A stretch of DNA of 21,204 nucleotides from JABMRP01 sp964444795 (GCA_964444795.1 CAYUIQ010000161.1:1-21204); one strand, 5' to 3'; shown: positions 1 through 7,636, counted from the first letter of the stretch. Notes: generated from the letters alone by a model not told the origin. Numbers and translations are program-made.

Positions 1-200
1 ACGGCGGCGAACACACCCGTGCAACTTCCCCCCAGAACGCACACGTCGCACTCCTGCACGACCGGAACGTTGCGGGGCTTCTCCTCGATGGTGTCGGTAG
101 CAGGCGTTACGTCGGCCCGTCCGGCACTCTTCTTCTCGTCGGCCATCGCGCCGGTGGTAACAGCCAGGGCAGCGGCGCCAAGGAACGTTCTTCGTTTCAT
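1..200 (-). CDS. FAD-dependent oxidoreductase, Tat-exported (5' part only)
   Basis: Only the first 66 codons lie in the window; the gene runs off the left edge. The N-terminus KRRTFLGAAALAV is a twin-arginine (Tat) type signal with RRTFL followed by a hydrophobic alanine-rich segment and a likely cleavage near AMA (about residue 20). After a Ser/Thr/Glu-rich linker the sequence reads CDVCVLGGSCTGVFAA (residues about 51-66). This matches the first beta strand and glycine-rich loop of an FAD-binding Rossmann fold, as in the FAD_oxidored group common in planctomycetes, although the loop is GGSCTG rather than the usual GxGxxG. Export via Tat would fit a protein folded with its flavin before translocation. 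The start ATG at 200 has a GAAGGGAAA Shine-Dalgarno-like stretch 8-16 bases upstream. Substrate cannot be judged from this fragment. Confidence 0.72.
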   Translation of the reverse strand, partial: MKRRTFLGAAALAVTTGAMADEKKSAGRADVTPATDTIEEKPRNVPVVQECDVCVLGGSCTGVFAA

Positions 201-233
201 TTCAGGTTTCCCTTCGTCTAACCTGTTATTAGG

Positions 234-286
234 CTGAAGCGTCTTCAGTAAGCCCTGCATATTGAAAAGCTTCTTCAATACGCAGG
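234..286 (-). promoter_or_regulatory. Two consecutive hairpins in the leader of the FAD oxidoreductase gene
   Basis: Bases 254-286 form a hairpin: outer stem cctgc/gcagg, one mismatch, inner stem tattgaa/ttcaata, 7-nt loop. Bases 234-248 form a second small one, ctgaag-cgt-cttcag. Both lie 34-86 bases upstream of the ATG at 200 on the minus strand, so they would be in the 5' leader if transcription starts further upstream. They could be a leader regulatory structure or the terminator of a lost upstream gene. No T-tract follows on either strand, which argues against a simple terminator. Confidence 0.4.
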
Positions 287-590
287 TTAAGTAACACGTT
301 CACAAGCGAATTGTCTATCGCAGTCGCCGTTTCGGTACTGGTTGCGAGTTCTCCTCCAAGCTGACCCCATTCTGGCGGCAATCGACGAGAGAATCAAGCA
401 GATCCTTGGGCGCGTAGGTGGCGCACACCGCCAGCGGTTGCGCATTTGGATTGAGATGCGCGTTGGGGCCCAGGTGCGCACGCTGGCTAGGACATCGAGA
501 TCGGCAATCTGTATCCACCACCTGCGTCGAAAGCCAGCCGATCAGCGCAACACTTGTTCCATCGGAGGGAAAGGGAAGGAAAATGGGAGG

Positions 591-689
591 AGGGAAAACG
601 GGACAGGTCCGATACTGGCAGGCTGGGTAACATTCAGCAGCCTCAGGAATTACCCATCTTGCCAATATCGGACCTGTCCCGTTTTCCCT
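591..689. repeat. 40-bp imperfect inverted repeat (MITE- or REP-like palindrome)
   Basis: The left arm, 591-630, and the right arm, 650-689, match at 37 of 40 positions when one is reverse-complemented. The loop is 19 nt (631-649). The arms carry the core gggacaggtccgatactggc and begin or end in agggaaaacg / cgttttccct. One of the three mismatches becomes a G-U pair in RNA in one orientation and another in the opposite orientation, so an RNA hairpin would be nearly continuous either way. It could be a miniature inverted-repeat element, a REP-type palindrome, or a bidirectional terminator-like structure. No transposase is adjacent. Confidence 0.75.
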
Positions 690-791
690 CGGAATCCGTC
701 CTGGACACGAGACCGACTTTCGTAGAGACCGAATTCGGAAACACGGTAATGCCAGTGTGCGCGGTGCGTCCAGCCGCGCCCTACTTGCTTC

Positions 792-2084
792 TCACTGCCC
801 GCCGCCGATGCTGTAAAGGTGCTCTTCGGCGCGGATGAAAATTTGCCCACGGTGGATCGCCGGTGAGCTGTAACAGTTCTCCCCGAGCTGGTTCTCGGCC
901 AGTACCTGGAACTCGGGTCCCGGCCGGACGATCGTCGTCACGCCCTCGTCGGAAAGAAAATGGACCAGGCCCTCGGCCGAGACCAGCGAGGCGCTGTAGT
1001 GGGGGCCGATGCGCCGCATCCAGTGGCGATGCCCGGTGGTCGCCTCGAAGCAACTGGCCAGCCCGTCGTCGGAAACCACGAGAAAATACTTCCCGTCGGC
1101 GCTGGCGATGGGCGACGGCACGTAGGAACACCCCTTGGTCGTGTGCCAGGCGACGTGCGTATCGGTCACGTTTCCGTGTCCGTCGGGGCGAATGCCCATG
1201 ATGTGGAGTTCGGGAAATCCGGCGGTCAGGAAGAGGAGTTCGCCGTTGTAGACCAAACTAGCGACGTACTGTTCGGTGGGGCCGTCGATGATCCAGTGCC
1301 GCGATCCGTCGCGCGGATCGTAGCTGGCCACGCACAGGCTACCCGCGAGAATCATCTGCGTACGCCCGTCGATCTGGCGAATGATCGGTGCGCAATAGCT
1401 GCGTGTCTTGTTCTCGCGGGCCGTTTTCCAGACGGTCTTTCCCGTCCGCCGATCCAGGGCCACCAGATAGGCGTCGCCGTCGTGGTCGCCGTTGACGATC
1501 ACCAGATTCTCGAATAGCGTGACGGAGCTACAGTAGCCGTGCTTGCTATGGAACTCGCCCGGTCGCACGGCCCAGCGCGGGTTTCCGTCGAAATCGTAAG
1601 CGGCCACGAACATGTTCGTGCCGTCGAGAAAAGTCACGTAGACTGCTTGACCATCGGTGGCCGGTGTGCTGGAGGCGTAGCTATTGAGCCGGTGCTTGCC
1701 TTCCATGGCCGAGGTGACAACCACTTTCTCCCAAAGGATGCGGCCCGTGGCCCGGTCGAGACACAGCAGGACCCGCTGGCCGAGGTCTTCGCGGCAGGAA
1801 ACCAGGAAGATGCGGTCTTCCCAGACCACCGGCGAAGCGTGTCCCCGGCCGGGGATGCGTACTTTCCAGGCGATATTCTCGCCCTTGGGGCCGTTCCATC
1901 GCGTGGGAACCTGCGTGTCGAGGCTGGTTCCGTCACCTCGCGGCCCCCGCCAGACCGGCCAGTTTTCCGCGACATTCTCCGCCGCACCAAGGGGAACCCC
2001 TCCAACGACCACGGCCAGACAGAATCCCGCGACGATCACCGGCCGGAACGTCAACCGACCGAACCTACTTTTCCGCGGGACCAT
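792..2084 (-). CDS. Exported PQQ-like beta-propeller repeat protein
   Basis: A 430-aa protein with an N-terminal signal peptide (hydrophobic PVIVAGFCLAVVVGGV at about residues 15-30, cleavage near GAA). The mature part opens with NWPVWRGPRGDG (residues 41-52), the W-P-x-(F/W)-R-G-P signature typical of planctomycete and BamB-like PQQ/outer-membrane propellers. It then shows repeated blade motifs such as LDRATGRILWEK and LDRRTGKTVWK, the D-x-x-T-G-x-x-x-W pattern of PQQ-like repeats. The protein probably acts in the periplasm, possibly as a binding or scaffold propeller. A bound PQQ and enzyme activity are not shown. The start at 2084 is preferred because a strong GAGGAGG lies 6 bases upstream; an in-frame upstream ATG at 2177 would translate the tandem 24-bp repeat and give a non-signal N-terminus. 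No same-strand gene directly precedes it. Confidence 0.85.
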   Translation of the reverse strand: MVPRKSRFGRLTFRPVIVAGFCLAVVVGGVPLGAAENVAENWPVWRGPRGDGTSLDTQVPTRWNGPKGENIAWKVRIPGRGHASPVVWEDRIFLVSCREDLGQRVLLCLDRATGRILWEKVVVTSAMEGKHRLNSYASSTPATDGQAVYVTFLDGTNMFVAAYDFDGNPRWAVRPGEFHSKHGYCSSVTLFENLVIVNGDHDGDAYLVALDRRTGKTVWKTARENKTRSYCAPIIRQIDGRTQMILAGSLCVASYDPRDGSRHWIIDGPTEQYVASLVYNGELLFLTAGFPELHIMGIRPDGHGNVTDTHVAWHTTKGCSYVPSPIASADGKYFLVVSDDGLASCFEATTGHRHWMRRIGPHYSASLVSAEGLVHFLSDEGVTTIVRPGPEFQVLAENQLGENCYSSPAIHRGQIFIRAEEHLYSIGGGQ

Positions 2085-2116
2085 AACCGCCTCCTCGGGC
2101 GCGATGCGGGTTGATA

Positions 2117-2164
2117 TTTCTAGCGGGCAAGTGCCCAACATTTCCAACGGGCAAGTGCCCAACA
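2117..2164. repeat. Two tandem 24-bp units, each with a GGGCA/TGCCC palindrome
   Basis: Units 2117-2140 and 2141-2164 agree at 22 of 24 positions, and each contains the palindrome gggcaagtgccc. They sit 32 bases upstream of the PQQ-like start codon, between the Shine-Dalgarno and any promoter. That position would suit a tandem operator or a small repeat array. It may equally be an inert intergenic repeat. Confidence 0.7.
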
Positions 2165-2277
2165 CAATCGGACCCAATTAGCAGGCAGAGGCCGGGAAAA
2201 GTCAAGTTCCGCACGATTTTCACAACCTCGGACCCGAAGAAAACGCCAATACCACACTATCGGGGGGCTTGTATTCC

Positions 2278-2307
2278 TTGACGTTGGCTGGTTGGGCGAA
2301 CTATACT
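2278..2307 (+). promoter_or_regulatory. Sigma-70-type promoter for the exported unknown protein
   Basis: TTGACG (2278-2283) and TATACT (2302-2307) are separated by 18 bases; each differs from the consensus hexamer at one position. A transcript starting near 2314 would have a leader of about 87 nt before the ATG at 2401. This is a by-eye call in a GC-rich genome, where such AT-rich pairs are rarer by chance. Confidence 0.5.
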
Positions 2308-2400
2308 GAATTACTCGGGAACAGAGTTTTTTTCGCGCCAGGTCGATCGGATCAACGACTCGCCCGGGGCGAATCACCTCGCGATGTGAGAACCACCGCA

Positions 2401-3495
2401 ATGAACCGGCTGCTGCGCGCGTTGAATTGGACTTGCTTCCCAATCGTTGCGGGGATGATCTCGATTGCCTGTGTCTCGGGGCAAGAGATCCAGCCCGACG
2501 AGACGAAGTACCGCAAGCTGGCGCCCTGGGTGATGACTTCCATCGACCCCATGCGGCAAATGGAGGAGGCGTTCAGCCGGCACGACATTGTCGAGTTGGC
2601 AGCCGAGGATCCGGCCTGGGAACTCGTACGCGACGTTCCCTTCCGGCAGGACGTGTGGGCGCTGGAGTTCAAGTTCAAGCCGGTTCGGATGATCTGGGTC
2701 GATGTGCCGCAACCGGGCGGGATCATGAAGAAGAAGCTGGTCTGGTATATGGTTTATAGCGTGACCAATCCGGGCAAGGTGGTCCATCCGATAGAAACGG
2801 CTGCGCCGGAGAACGGCCCGTCGCCGGAGACGACATCCCCCAGCGACGAGGTCCCGCTGGTCACGCGTCCGAATCACTTTCTCGACCCCGCCTATAAGGA
2901 GGGCGTAGTCAAGATGTCGAAACCGGGGGAGCCAGCCACACCGTTCTTCCCCGAAACGTATACGGTCCGGTACGTTGACAAGCCGGTGAAGTTCATCCCC
3001 GAGTTCATGCTCGTTAGCCACGCGCAGGACGTGAAGATACCGGATCCCAATGGAGCCGGACAGGTCAAGGCCTACCGAGATCGAGTGATTCCCGTGGCGC
3101 TGGTCGAAAAGGATGGCGACGAAATCAAACCCGGGCCAATCCCCAGACGGGAAGATCCCCAGCGGCAGTTCCTCAACACGGTCCAGATGACCCACTGGAT
3201 TCAGCCTGGGCAGACGCTCTGGGGCGTGGCGACATGGGTCGACATTGATCCGAAGATCGACCGTTTTTCGATCTACGTCAAAGGCTTGACCAACGCCTAC
3301 CGATGGGTCGACGCGAAGGAGAAACGCGACAACAGTACCCCTCTGTTGACGGGGAGGCGCATCCTGGTTAAGACGCTCAAGCTCAATTTCTGGCGGCCCG
3401 GCGACGAGTTCGACGAACACGAAGGTGAAATCCGCTTCGGTATTCCTGAGCGGCTGGATCCCGGTGGGGTTGACTACGAGTGGGTCCTTCAGTAA
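2401..3495 (+). CDS. Exported protein of unknown function
   Basis: A 364-aa protein that I cannot assign to a named family. The chosen start at 2401 gives a typical signal peptide (MNRLLRALNW, then hydrophobic FPIVAGMISIACVSG, cleavage near residue 27). A start at 2269 is possible in frame but would bury this signal. The mature protein has a charged, Pro-rich, beta-rich look, with a KKKLVWYMVYSVTN stretch at about residues 110-123, a Pro/Ser/Thr/Glu-rich insert at about residues 130-155, and a C-terminal half ending in FGIPERLDPGGVDYEWVLQ. There are no obvious catalytic motifs, transmembrane helices or lipobox. No clear Shine-Dalgarno precedes the ATG. It is followed by a small hairpin and then rpmA in the same direction. 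Probably a conserved periplasmic planctomycete protein; function unknown. Confidence 0.75.
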   Translation: MNRLLRALNWTCFPIVAGMISIACVSGQEIQPDETKYRKLAPWVMTSIDPMRQMEEAFSRHDIVELAAEDPAWELVRDVPFRQDVWALEFKFKPVRMIWVDVPQPGGIMKKKLVWYMVYSVTNPGKVVHPIETAAPENGPSPETTSPSDEVPLVTRPNHFLDPAYKEGVVKMSKPGEPATPFFPETYTVRYVDKPVKFIPEFMLVSHAQDVKIPDPNGAGQVKAYRDRVIPVALVEKDGDEIKPGPIPRREDPQRQFLNTVQMTHWIQPGQTLWGVATWVDIDPKIDRFSIYVKGLTNAYRWVDAKEKRDNSTPLLTGRRILVKTLKLNFWRPGDEFDEHEGEIRFGIPERLDPGGVDYEWVLQ

Positions 3496-3504
3496 AAAGA
3501 AGGG

Positions 3505-3528
3505 TTCTTCCCGCCATGGTGGGAAGAA
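3505..3528 (+). terminator. Possible terminator hairpin after the exported unknown protein
   Basis: The inverted repeat ttcttccc/gggaagaa has an 8-nt loop and begins 9 bases after the stop codon at 3495. Only two T follow the stem, so if it terminates transcription it is probably weak or factor-assisted. Confidence 0.35.
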
Positions 3529-3685
3529 TTGGCCGCCGGATTTCATCGTCCGCCCCGTCCAATCGACGGCGGCGGAGATCGTGTTGCGGGTGGGAACGAC
3601 CCGATGGGGAAGTTCCTCGACCCCGCATGCAGTTTGAATCCGTGCAACCCCCACGATTCAGATTTCCGCCGGTGAGGAAGCGACA

Positions 3686-3934
3686 ATGGCACACAAAAAA
3701 GGACAAGGCTCCAGCCGAAACGGCCGTGACTCCAACGCCCAGCGACGTGGCGTCAAGCGGTTCGGCGGAGAGCGCGTGATCGCCGGCAACATTCTTGTCC
3801 GGCAGGTAGGTAACAAGTTCCATCCCGGCAAGGGTGTCGGGCAGGGAAACGATTATACGCTCTACGCCCTGATCGACGGCTTCGTGAAGTTCGACCGCAA
3901 AGGGCGCCGCATCAACATCGTCGAGTCGGTATAG
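3686..3934 (+). CDS. rpmA: 50S ribosomal protein L27
   Basis: An 82-aa protein with the L27 hallmark start MAHKKGQGSSRNGRDS, followed by RRGVKRFGGERVIAGNILVRQ and GNKFHPGKGVGQGNDYTLYAL. Length is that of a normal L27. The flexible N-terminal tail reaches the peptidyl-transferase centre of the ribosome; no processed N-terminal extension of the Firmicutes type is present. A GAGGAAG Shine-Dalgarno lies 5-11 bases upstream of the ATG. The usual partner rplU (L21) is not immediately upstream, where an unrelated exported protein sits. It is followed by a clear terminator and then obg, so the common L21-L27-Obg order is only partly conserved. Confidence 0.97.
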   Translation: MAHKKGQGSSRNGRDSNAQRRGVKRFGGERVIAGNILVRQVGNKFHPGKGVGQGNDYTLYALIDGFVKFDRKGRRINIVESV

Positions 3935-3968
3935 CGGGCCTCCGCGCTGCCCAATCACCGCAATCCCC

Positions 3969-4005
3969 AGGGATGATCCAGCGAAGATCATCCCTGCTCT
4001 TGTTT
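3969..4005 (+). terminator. Rho-independent terminator after rpmA
   Basis: A perfect 10-bp stem, agggatgatc (3969-3978) and gatcatccct (3986-3995), with a 7-nt loop is followed by the T-rich gctcttgttt. It lies 34 bases after the L27 stop codon, which suggests that L27 can be transcribed separately from obg. Confidence 0.75.
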
Positions 4006-4081
4006 GCCACGACCTGTTTGCGACGTGAGGCACTAATCGCCAGCCCCTAATCGCTACATCCTAGCCCCCAGTCCCCGCCCC

Positions 4082-5086
4082 ATGTTTGTCGACCGCGTGG
4101 AAATCTCCGTCGAGGCGGGCAAGGGTGGCGACGGGTGTATTAGCTTTCGCCGCGAGAAGTACGTTCCTCGAGGCGGGCCCGACGGGGGCGACGGGGGTGA
4201 CGGAGGAAGCGTCATCGTCGTTGCCCAGCAGGGAGTCGACAGCCTCTCGGCGATGGCCCATCGCAAGCACTGGAAGGCGGGCAACGGACAACCGGGCCGT
4301 GGGGCCAAATGCCACGGAGCCTCGGCCGACGATCTGGTCATTTCCGTCCCGCCCGGCACCCTGGTAACCGACGCCAAACACGGCCACGTCCTCAAGGACT
4401 TGGCGGCCGAGGGCGACCGGGTCAATGCGGCTTGTGGCGGCCGGGGCGGCAAGGGCAACACCCGTTTCAAGTCGTCGACCAATCGCGCACCCCGGCAAGC
4501 GACGCACGGAACCGAAGGCGAGGCACGCCTGCTCAGGCTCGAACTGAAGGTGATCGCCGACGTCGGGTTGGTCGGCAAACCCAACGCCGGCAAAAGCACC
4601 CTGCTGAGCCGTCTCTCCCGCGCAAGACCCGAGATCGCCGATTACCCGTTTACCACCAAGACACCGAACCTGGGCCGTGTTCAGATCGACTTCGATCGGT
4701 CGTTCATCCTCGCCGACATCCCGGGGCTGATCGAAGGAGCCCACACGGGGGCCGGCCTGGGGCACGAGTTTCTCCGCCACATCGAACGGGCGGGCATCCT
4801 CGTCCATCTCGTCGAACCGGCCCCCACCGACGGAACCGATCCGCTGGCCAACTACCGGGCCATCCGCCAGGAGCTGGAGAAGCACGACGTGCAACTCGGC
4901 GCCCGGCCGGAAATCGTTGCCGTCTCCAAGGCCGATTTCCCCCAGGCCGAGGAAGTACGCGACGCTCTGGCCGAGCAGCTCGACTGCCAGGTGCTGCTCC
5001 TCTCGGCGGTTACCGGCCAGGGACTCAACCATCTGCTCGGCGCCGTGGCCGAGCAACTCGATCAAGACAAGAACGACGGCTGGTAA
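4082..5086 (+). CDS. obg: Obg family GTPase
   Basis: A 334-aa protein with an intact glycine-rich Obg fold (residues 1-157, including GGPDGGDGGDGGSV and GGRGGKGNTRFKSSTNRAP) and then a TRAFAC GTPase domain. Visible motifs are G1 GKPNAGKST (165-173), the threonine switch TTKTPNLG, G3 DIPG (212-215), G4 VSKAD (281-285, Ser in place of the usual Asn of NKxD) and G5 SAV (308-310). It stops right after the G domain and lacks the variable C-terminal OCT domain. Obg proteins bind the 50S subunit late in assembly and respond to ppGpp. No clear Shine-Dalgarno precedes the ATG at 4082, which follows a C-rich low-complexity leader; translation may rely on an A/U-poor unstructured start or a sequence I do not recognise. 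coaX follows 19 bases downstream. Confidence 0.96.
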   Translation: MFVDRVEISVEAGKGGDGCISFRREKYVPRGGPDGGDGGDGGSVIVVAQQGVDSLSAMAHRKHWKAGNGQPGRGAKCHGASADDLVISVPPGTLVTDAKHGHVLKDLAAEGDRVNAACGGRGGKGNTRFKSSTNRAPRQATHGTEGEARLLRLELKVIADVGLVGKPNAGKSTLLSRLSRARPEIADYPFTTKTPNLGRVQIDFDRSFILADIPGLIEGAHTGAGLGHEFLRHIERAGILVHLVEPAPTDGTDPLANYRAIRQELEKHDVQLGARPEIVAVSKADFPQAEEVRDALAEQLDCQVLLLSAVTGQGLNHLLGAVAEQLDQDKNDGW

Positions 5087-5105
5087 TCTCCCCACGGTAG
5101 GCGCC

Positions 5106-5891
5106 ATGGCTTCCTCCGATCACTCTCCGCTGATCGCCGTCGACGTTGGAAACCAGCGGATGAAGTTCGGCCGGTTTGATCGCGAAAGCGCGCAGCGATT
5201 CCCCGAGCCGGTCGATACGCTCCAGATCGCCGACAACGCGCCGGACATGGAGCCCCTGGCCCAGTGGCTCGGAGACCTCGCGGCGCACACAGCATCCTGG
5301 GTGATCGGTACCGTCAACCGACCCGCGGCCACACGGCTACTCGATTGGCTCTCGGCGCAAGGCACGCCATGCCGGGTTACTCTCCTGGCCGCCGGCGATC
5401 TGCCCCTGTCCGTGGCCGTGGAGCGTCCGGACATGGTGGGAATCGATCGACTGCTGGACGCCGTGGCCGCCAACTGTCTGCGATCACCGCGCCGGCCGGC
5501 GATCGTCATCGACGTCGGCACGGCGATTACCGTCGATCTGCTTTCGGCCGAGGGCGTTTTTCTGGGTGGTGCGATCGCGCCGGGTATCGCCATGTCGGCC
5601 CGGGCGTTCCACGAGTTCACCGACTTGCTCCCCCTGATCGGCATGTCGGAACTCACTTCCCCGCCGCCCGCTCTGGGCACGTCGACCACCGAAGCGATGC
5701 GCAGCGGGCTGTTCTGGGGCGCCGTCGGCGCGGCGCGGCAGTTGATCGAGTGCCTCGCCTCGGAGGTTCCCGGCGACCCGGAAGTCTTCCTCACCGGCGG
5801 CGCGGGTCCCGCGGTGGCCAAGCTGCTGGGTCGACCCGCGCGCCATGTCTCCCATCTCACCTTGGCCGGGATCGCCTTGTCTGCCGGGTGA
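5106..5891 (+). CDS. coaX: Type III pantothenate kinase
   Basis: A 261-aa ASKHA-fold kinase catalysing ATP-dependent phosphorylation of pantothenate, the first step of coenzyme A synthesis. Motifs are in order: AVDVGNQRMKFG (phosphate-1 loop, residues 11-22, with K20), PDMVGIDRLLDAVAA (the G-x-D-R pantothenate-site motif, catalytic Asp at about 114), IDVGTAITVD (135-144, second phosphate loop), GGAIAPGIAMSARAF (154-168) and LTGGAG (229-234). The start at 5106 is chosen because the first conserved strand follows within ten residues; the reading frame opens further upstream inside obg but shows no homology there. It lies 19 bases after obg with only a weak GGTAGG upstream, so translation is probably coupled in an obg-coaX transcript. 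It converges on the minus-strand glycosyltransferase gene, 48 bases apart. Confidence 0.94.
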   Translation: MASSDHSPLIAVDVGNQRMKFGRFDRESAQRFPEPVDTLQIADNAPDMEPLAQWLGDLAAHTASWVIGTVNRPAATRLLDWLSAQGTPCRVTLLAAGDLPLSVAVERPDMVGIDRLLDAVAANCLRSPRRPAIVIDVGTAITVDLLSAEGVFLGGAIAPGIAMSARAFHEFTDLLPLIGMSELTSPPPALGTSTTEAMRSGLFWGAVGAARQLIECLASEVPGDPEVFLTGGAGPAVAKLLGRPARHVSHLTLAGIALSAG

Positions 5892-5939
5892 AGAAGGGGG
5901 CGAGCGGGCGGCTTGCTCCAAGCGACGACGGGCAAGGCT

Positions 5940-7577
5940 TCAACGGTGTGGGGGACAGGCGGCCGTTTCGAGCTTCCGCCGGGACTGCCGGGCGCGAACA
6001 ATCCCTGCGGCCCGCTCCCACTGCCCGCGGTGATTCAGAGTAGTATTCCCGCCCCAGACGCGATATTCGGCGGTCGCCCGGTGCTGCGTCCGGCGCGTGC
6101 ATAGATGAGCAAATGTCACTCCCGCCCAGGCCATCCGCAGCCACAGGTCGTAGTCCTCGCCGACCTCGATTTGCTCGTCATATCCCCCGACGCGAAGAAA
6201 AGCCTCGCGACGGCCGACGACGTTGCCCGAGGGGATGAAGTTTTCTCGTTCCAGATCCTCAAGCCGAAAGGGGCGACACCAGTCGTCCGGCAGCAGTTCG
6301 TGCCGCTGAAATCCATCGGCCGTGAAGACACCCCTGGCGCGATCCATGTCGGTATAAGCAACGTCCACGTCCGGCGAATTTTGGAGAAACTCGACTGCCC
6401 GGCGCAGATGGTCCGGCGCCCACCACTCGTCGTCGTCGATCCAGGCGACAAGACCGGCGTGGCCGAGTTGCAGCGCGAGGTTCCGGGCCTGGGGGATATT
6501 GCTCCAGGACGCCCCGATCACTTTGATGCGCGGATCCTGGACGGGCAACTCAAGGTCTCCGTCCCCGTCGATGATCCACAGCCGCCAGTCCTGCAATTCT
6601 TGCCCCGCGACGCTCTCGATCGCCCAGCGAATCAGGTGGGCGCGTCCTTTGGTGACCATGCACACGTCGACCAGCGGTCGGGCCTGGGCCTGCAGCCAGC
6701 GGGCGTGTTCGGCCGGATCGGTCCAGTCGCGAAGCAGATGGCCCCAGAACTTGAGGAAGCGGTCGCGCGATTGGCTCTTCAACGCGTCGATGTTCACCGG
6801 CCGTCCCAGGTACTCGATGCGCGATTGCCGGTCGCTCTCCCGGCGGACGGTCTGCTCGCCGAGGTGGTGAATCTCCAGCGGCAGGCGCATCAGCTTCCAG
6901 CCCGCGGCGCGCCACTGGAAACACATATCCGTTTCCTCGTACCACCAAGGATAGGCTTCGTCGAAGCGGAAGTCGCCGGTGCGGCGGCGGTCGGCCAACA
7001 GGGTCGCGCCGCTGATCGCTTCGGTGATACACGGCTGCTGGCCCGGGGGCCCGCAGTGGCTGCCGTCGGTTCCAAAGAAGGCGCTGCCGTCGGTTTTGCT
7101 CAGCCCCAACGCGCAACAATTCGCCCGGTGCCGGAGGAATTGGATCGCCCGGCGGTTCCACTGCGGTTCGTTGACGGAGACGTCGCTATTGAACAGGCAA
7201 ACGTATCGCCCGCCGGCGGTGGCCAGCCCTTGGTTGTTGGCCCGGGCCCAGCCGAGATTCACGGGATTGAGGATCAGCCGAAACCCCGCGCTTGCGCTTG
7301 CCGCCGCCAGGGCGCGCCGCCCCTCGGCACCGCTGCCGTTGTCGACCACGATGATCTCGTAGGGCTCGGCGGTCAGTTCGCGCAGTTGCTCAATCAGCGG
7401 GCCGGTGAACTCCGCCCAGGTGTTCTTCTGCGCGATGATGATCGACGTCAGTGCGGGCTCGAAGGCCGTGTTCCCCGGCGTGGCCGTTTGTCCCGTCAGC
7501 GGCGAGTCGGCCGTCGCGTCTCCGACGGTGGGCGGGGCGGGCCGGGGCCTGACTTGGAGGTCGTTCTGGAAAGTCAT
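5940..7577 (-). CDS. Tandem-domain family 2 glycosyltransferase
   Basis: A 545-aa cytoplasmic protein with two GT-A domains. The first (about residues 42-245) has TSIIIAQKN, VDNGSG (78-83), the dinucleotide-site-like LFNSDVSV (128-135), and WWYEETDMCFQWRAAGW (211-227), an ED motif of the GT2/rhamnosyltransferase type. The second (about 301-510) has VDVCMVTKGRAHLIRWAIESV, WIDDDEWW (379-386, the metal-binding Asp cluster) and GEDYDLWLRMAW (473-484). Such proteins transfer sugars from nucleotide-sugar donors to surface glycans or proteins; donor and acceptor are unknown. AGAGGA upstream of the ATG at 7577 supports the start. It is the last gene of the minus-strand cluster, 82 bases after lipoprotein paralogue 1, and the spacer carries a palindromic repeat. 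Confidence 0.88.
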   Translation of the reverse strand: MTFQNDLQVRPRPAPPTVGDATADSPLTGQTATPGNTAFEPALTSIIIAQKNTWAEFTGPLIEQLRELTAEPYEIIVVDNGSGAEGRRALAAASASAGFRLILNPVNLGWARANNQGLATAGGRYVCLFNSDVSVNEPQWNRRAIQFLRHRANCCALGLSKTDGSAFFGTDGSHCGPPGQQPCITEAISGATLLADRRRTGDFRFDEAYPWWYEETDMCFQWRAAGWKLMRLPLEIHHLGEQTVRRESDRQSRIEYLGRPVNIDALKSQSRDRFLKFWGHLLRDWTDPAEHARWLQAQARPLVDVCMVTKGRAHLIRWAIESVAGQELQDWRLWIIDGDGDLELPVQDPRIKVIGASWSNIPQARNLALQLGHAGLVAWIDDDEWWAPDHLRRAVEFLQNSPDVDVAYTDMDRARGVFTADGFQRHELLPDDWCRPFRLEDLERENFIPSGNVVGRREAFLRVGGYDEQIEVGEDYDLWLRMAWAGVTFAHLCTRRTQHRATAEYRVWGGNTTLNHRGQWERAAGIVRARQSRRKLETAACPPHR

Positions 7578-7602
7578 CGATTTCCTCTTGCATGCTCCGG
7601 GC

Positions 7603-7636
7603 GAATCAGTGCCGGGACAAGTCCTGGCCTACGGCT
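7603..7636. repeat. Intergenic palindromic repeat, copy 1
   Basis: This 34-bp stretch matches 8349-8382 at 28 of 34 positions and ends in the shared tggcctacggct. It contains a short palindrome, ccgggac/gtcctgg. Both copies lie in intergenic spacers of the same cluster and in the same orientation, so this is a REP-like element or a duplication that arose with the lipoprotein gene copies. Confidence 0.7.

Larger units (their letters stand above)
201..791. other. Gene-free stretch of about 590 bases
   Basis: The stretch lies between the starts of the FAD gene (minus strand, at 200) and the stop of the PQQ-like gene (minus strand, at 792). It contains the two leader hairpins near 234-286 and the long inverted repeat at 591-689. 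Open frames of 60-130 codons exist on both strands, but none has a recognisable domain, a good ribosome-binding site or exclusive reading, so I call none a gene. The right part, 690-791, holds nothing I can identify. Confidence 0.55.
2085..2400. other. Divergent intergenic region with tandem repeat and plus-strand promoter
   Basis: About 316 bases separate the minus-strand PQQ-like gene from the plus-strand exported protein gene. The region holds two tandem 24-bp units (2117-2164) and a sigma-70-type promoter (2278-2307). A TTGACT on the minus strand near 2200-2205 might be part of a promoter for the PQQ-like gene, but no convincing -10 follows it. Confidence 0.6.

Noticed and set aside
315..665. 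116-codon minus-strand open frame in the first gene-free stretch
   Set aside because: It includes half of the inverted repeat, has no Shine-Dalgarno and no recognised motif; possible decayed gene but not supportable.
2117..2164. Short CRISPR-like array
   Set aside because: The two units are directly adjacent with no spacers, and no cas genes are present.
2374..3654. 426-codon minus-strand open frame opposite the exported unknown protein
   Set aside because: The plus strand has a promoter, a signal peptide and a terminator-like hairpin; the antisense translation is His/Arg-rich without motifs.
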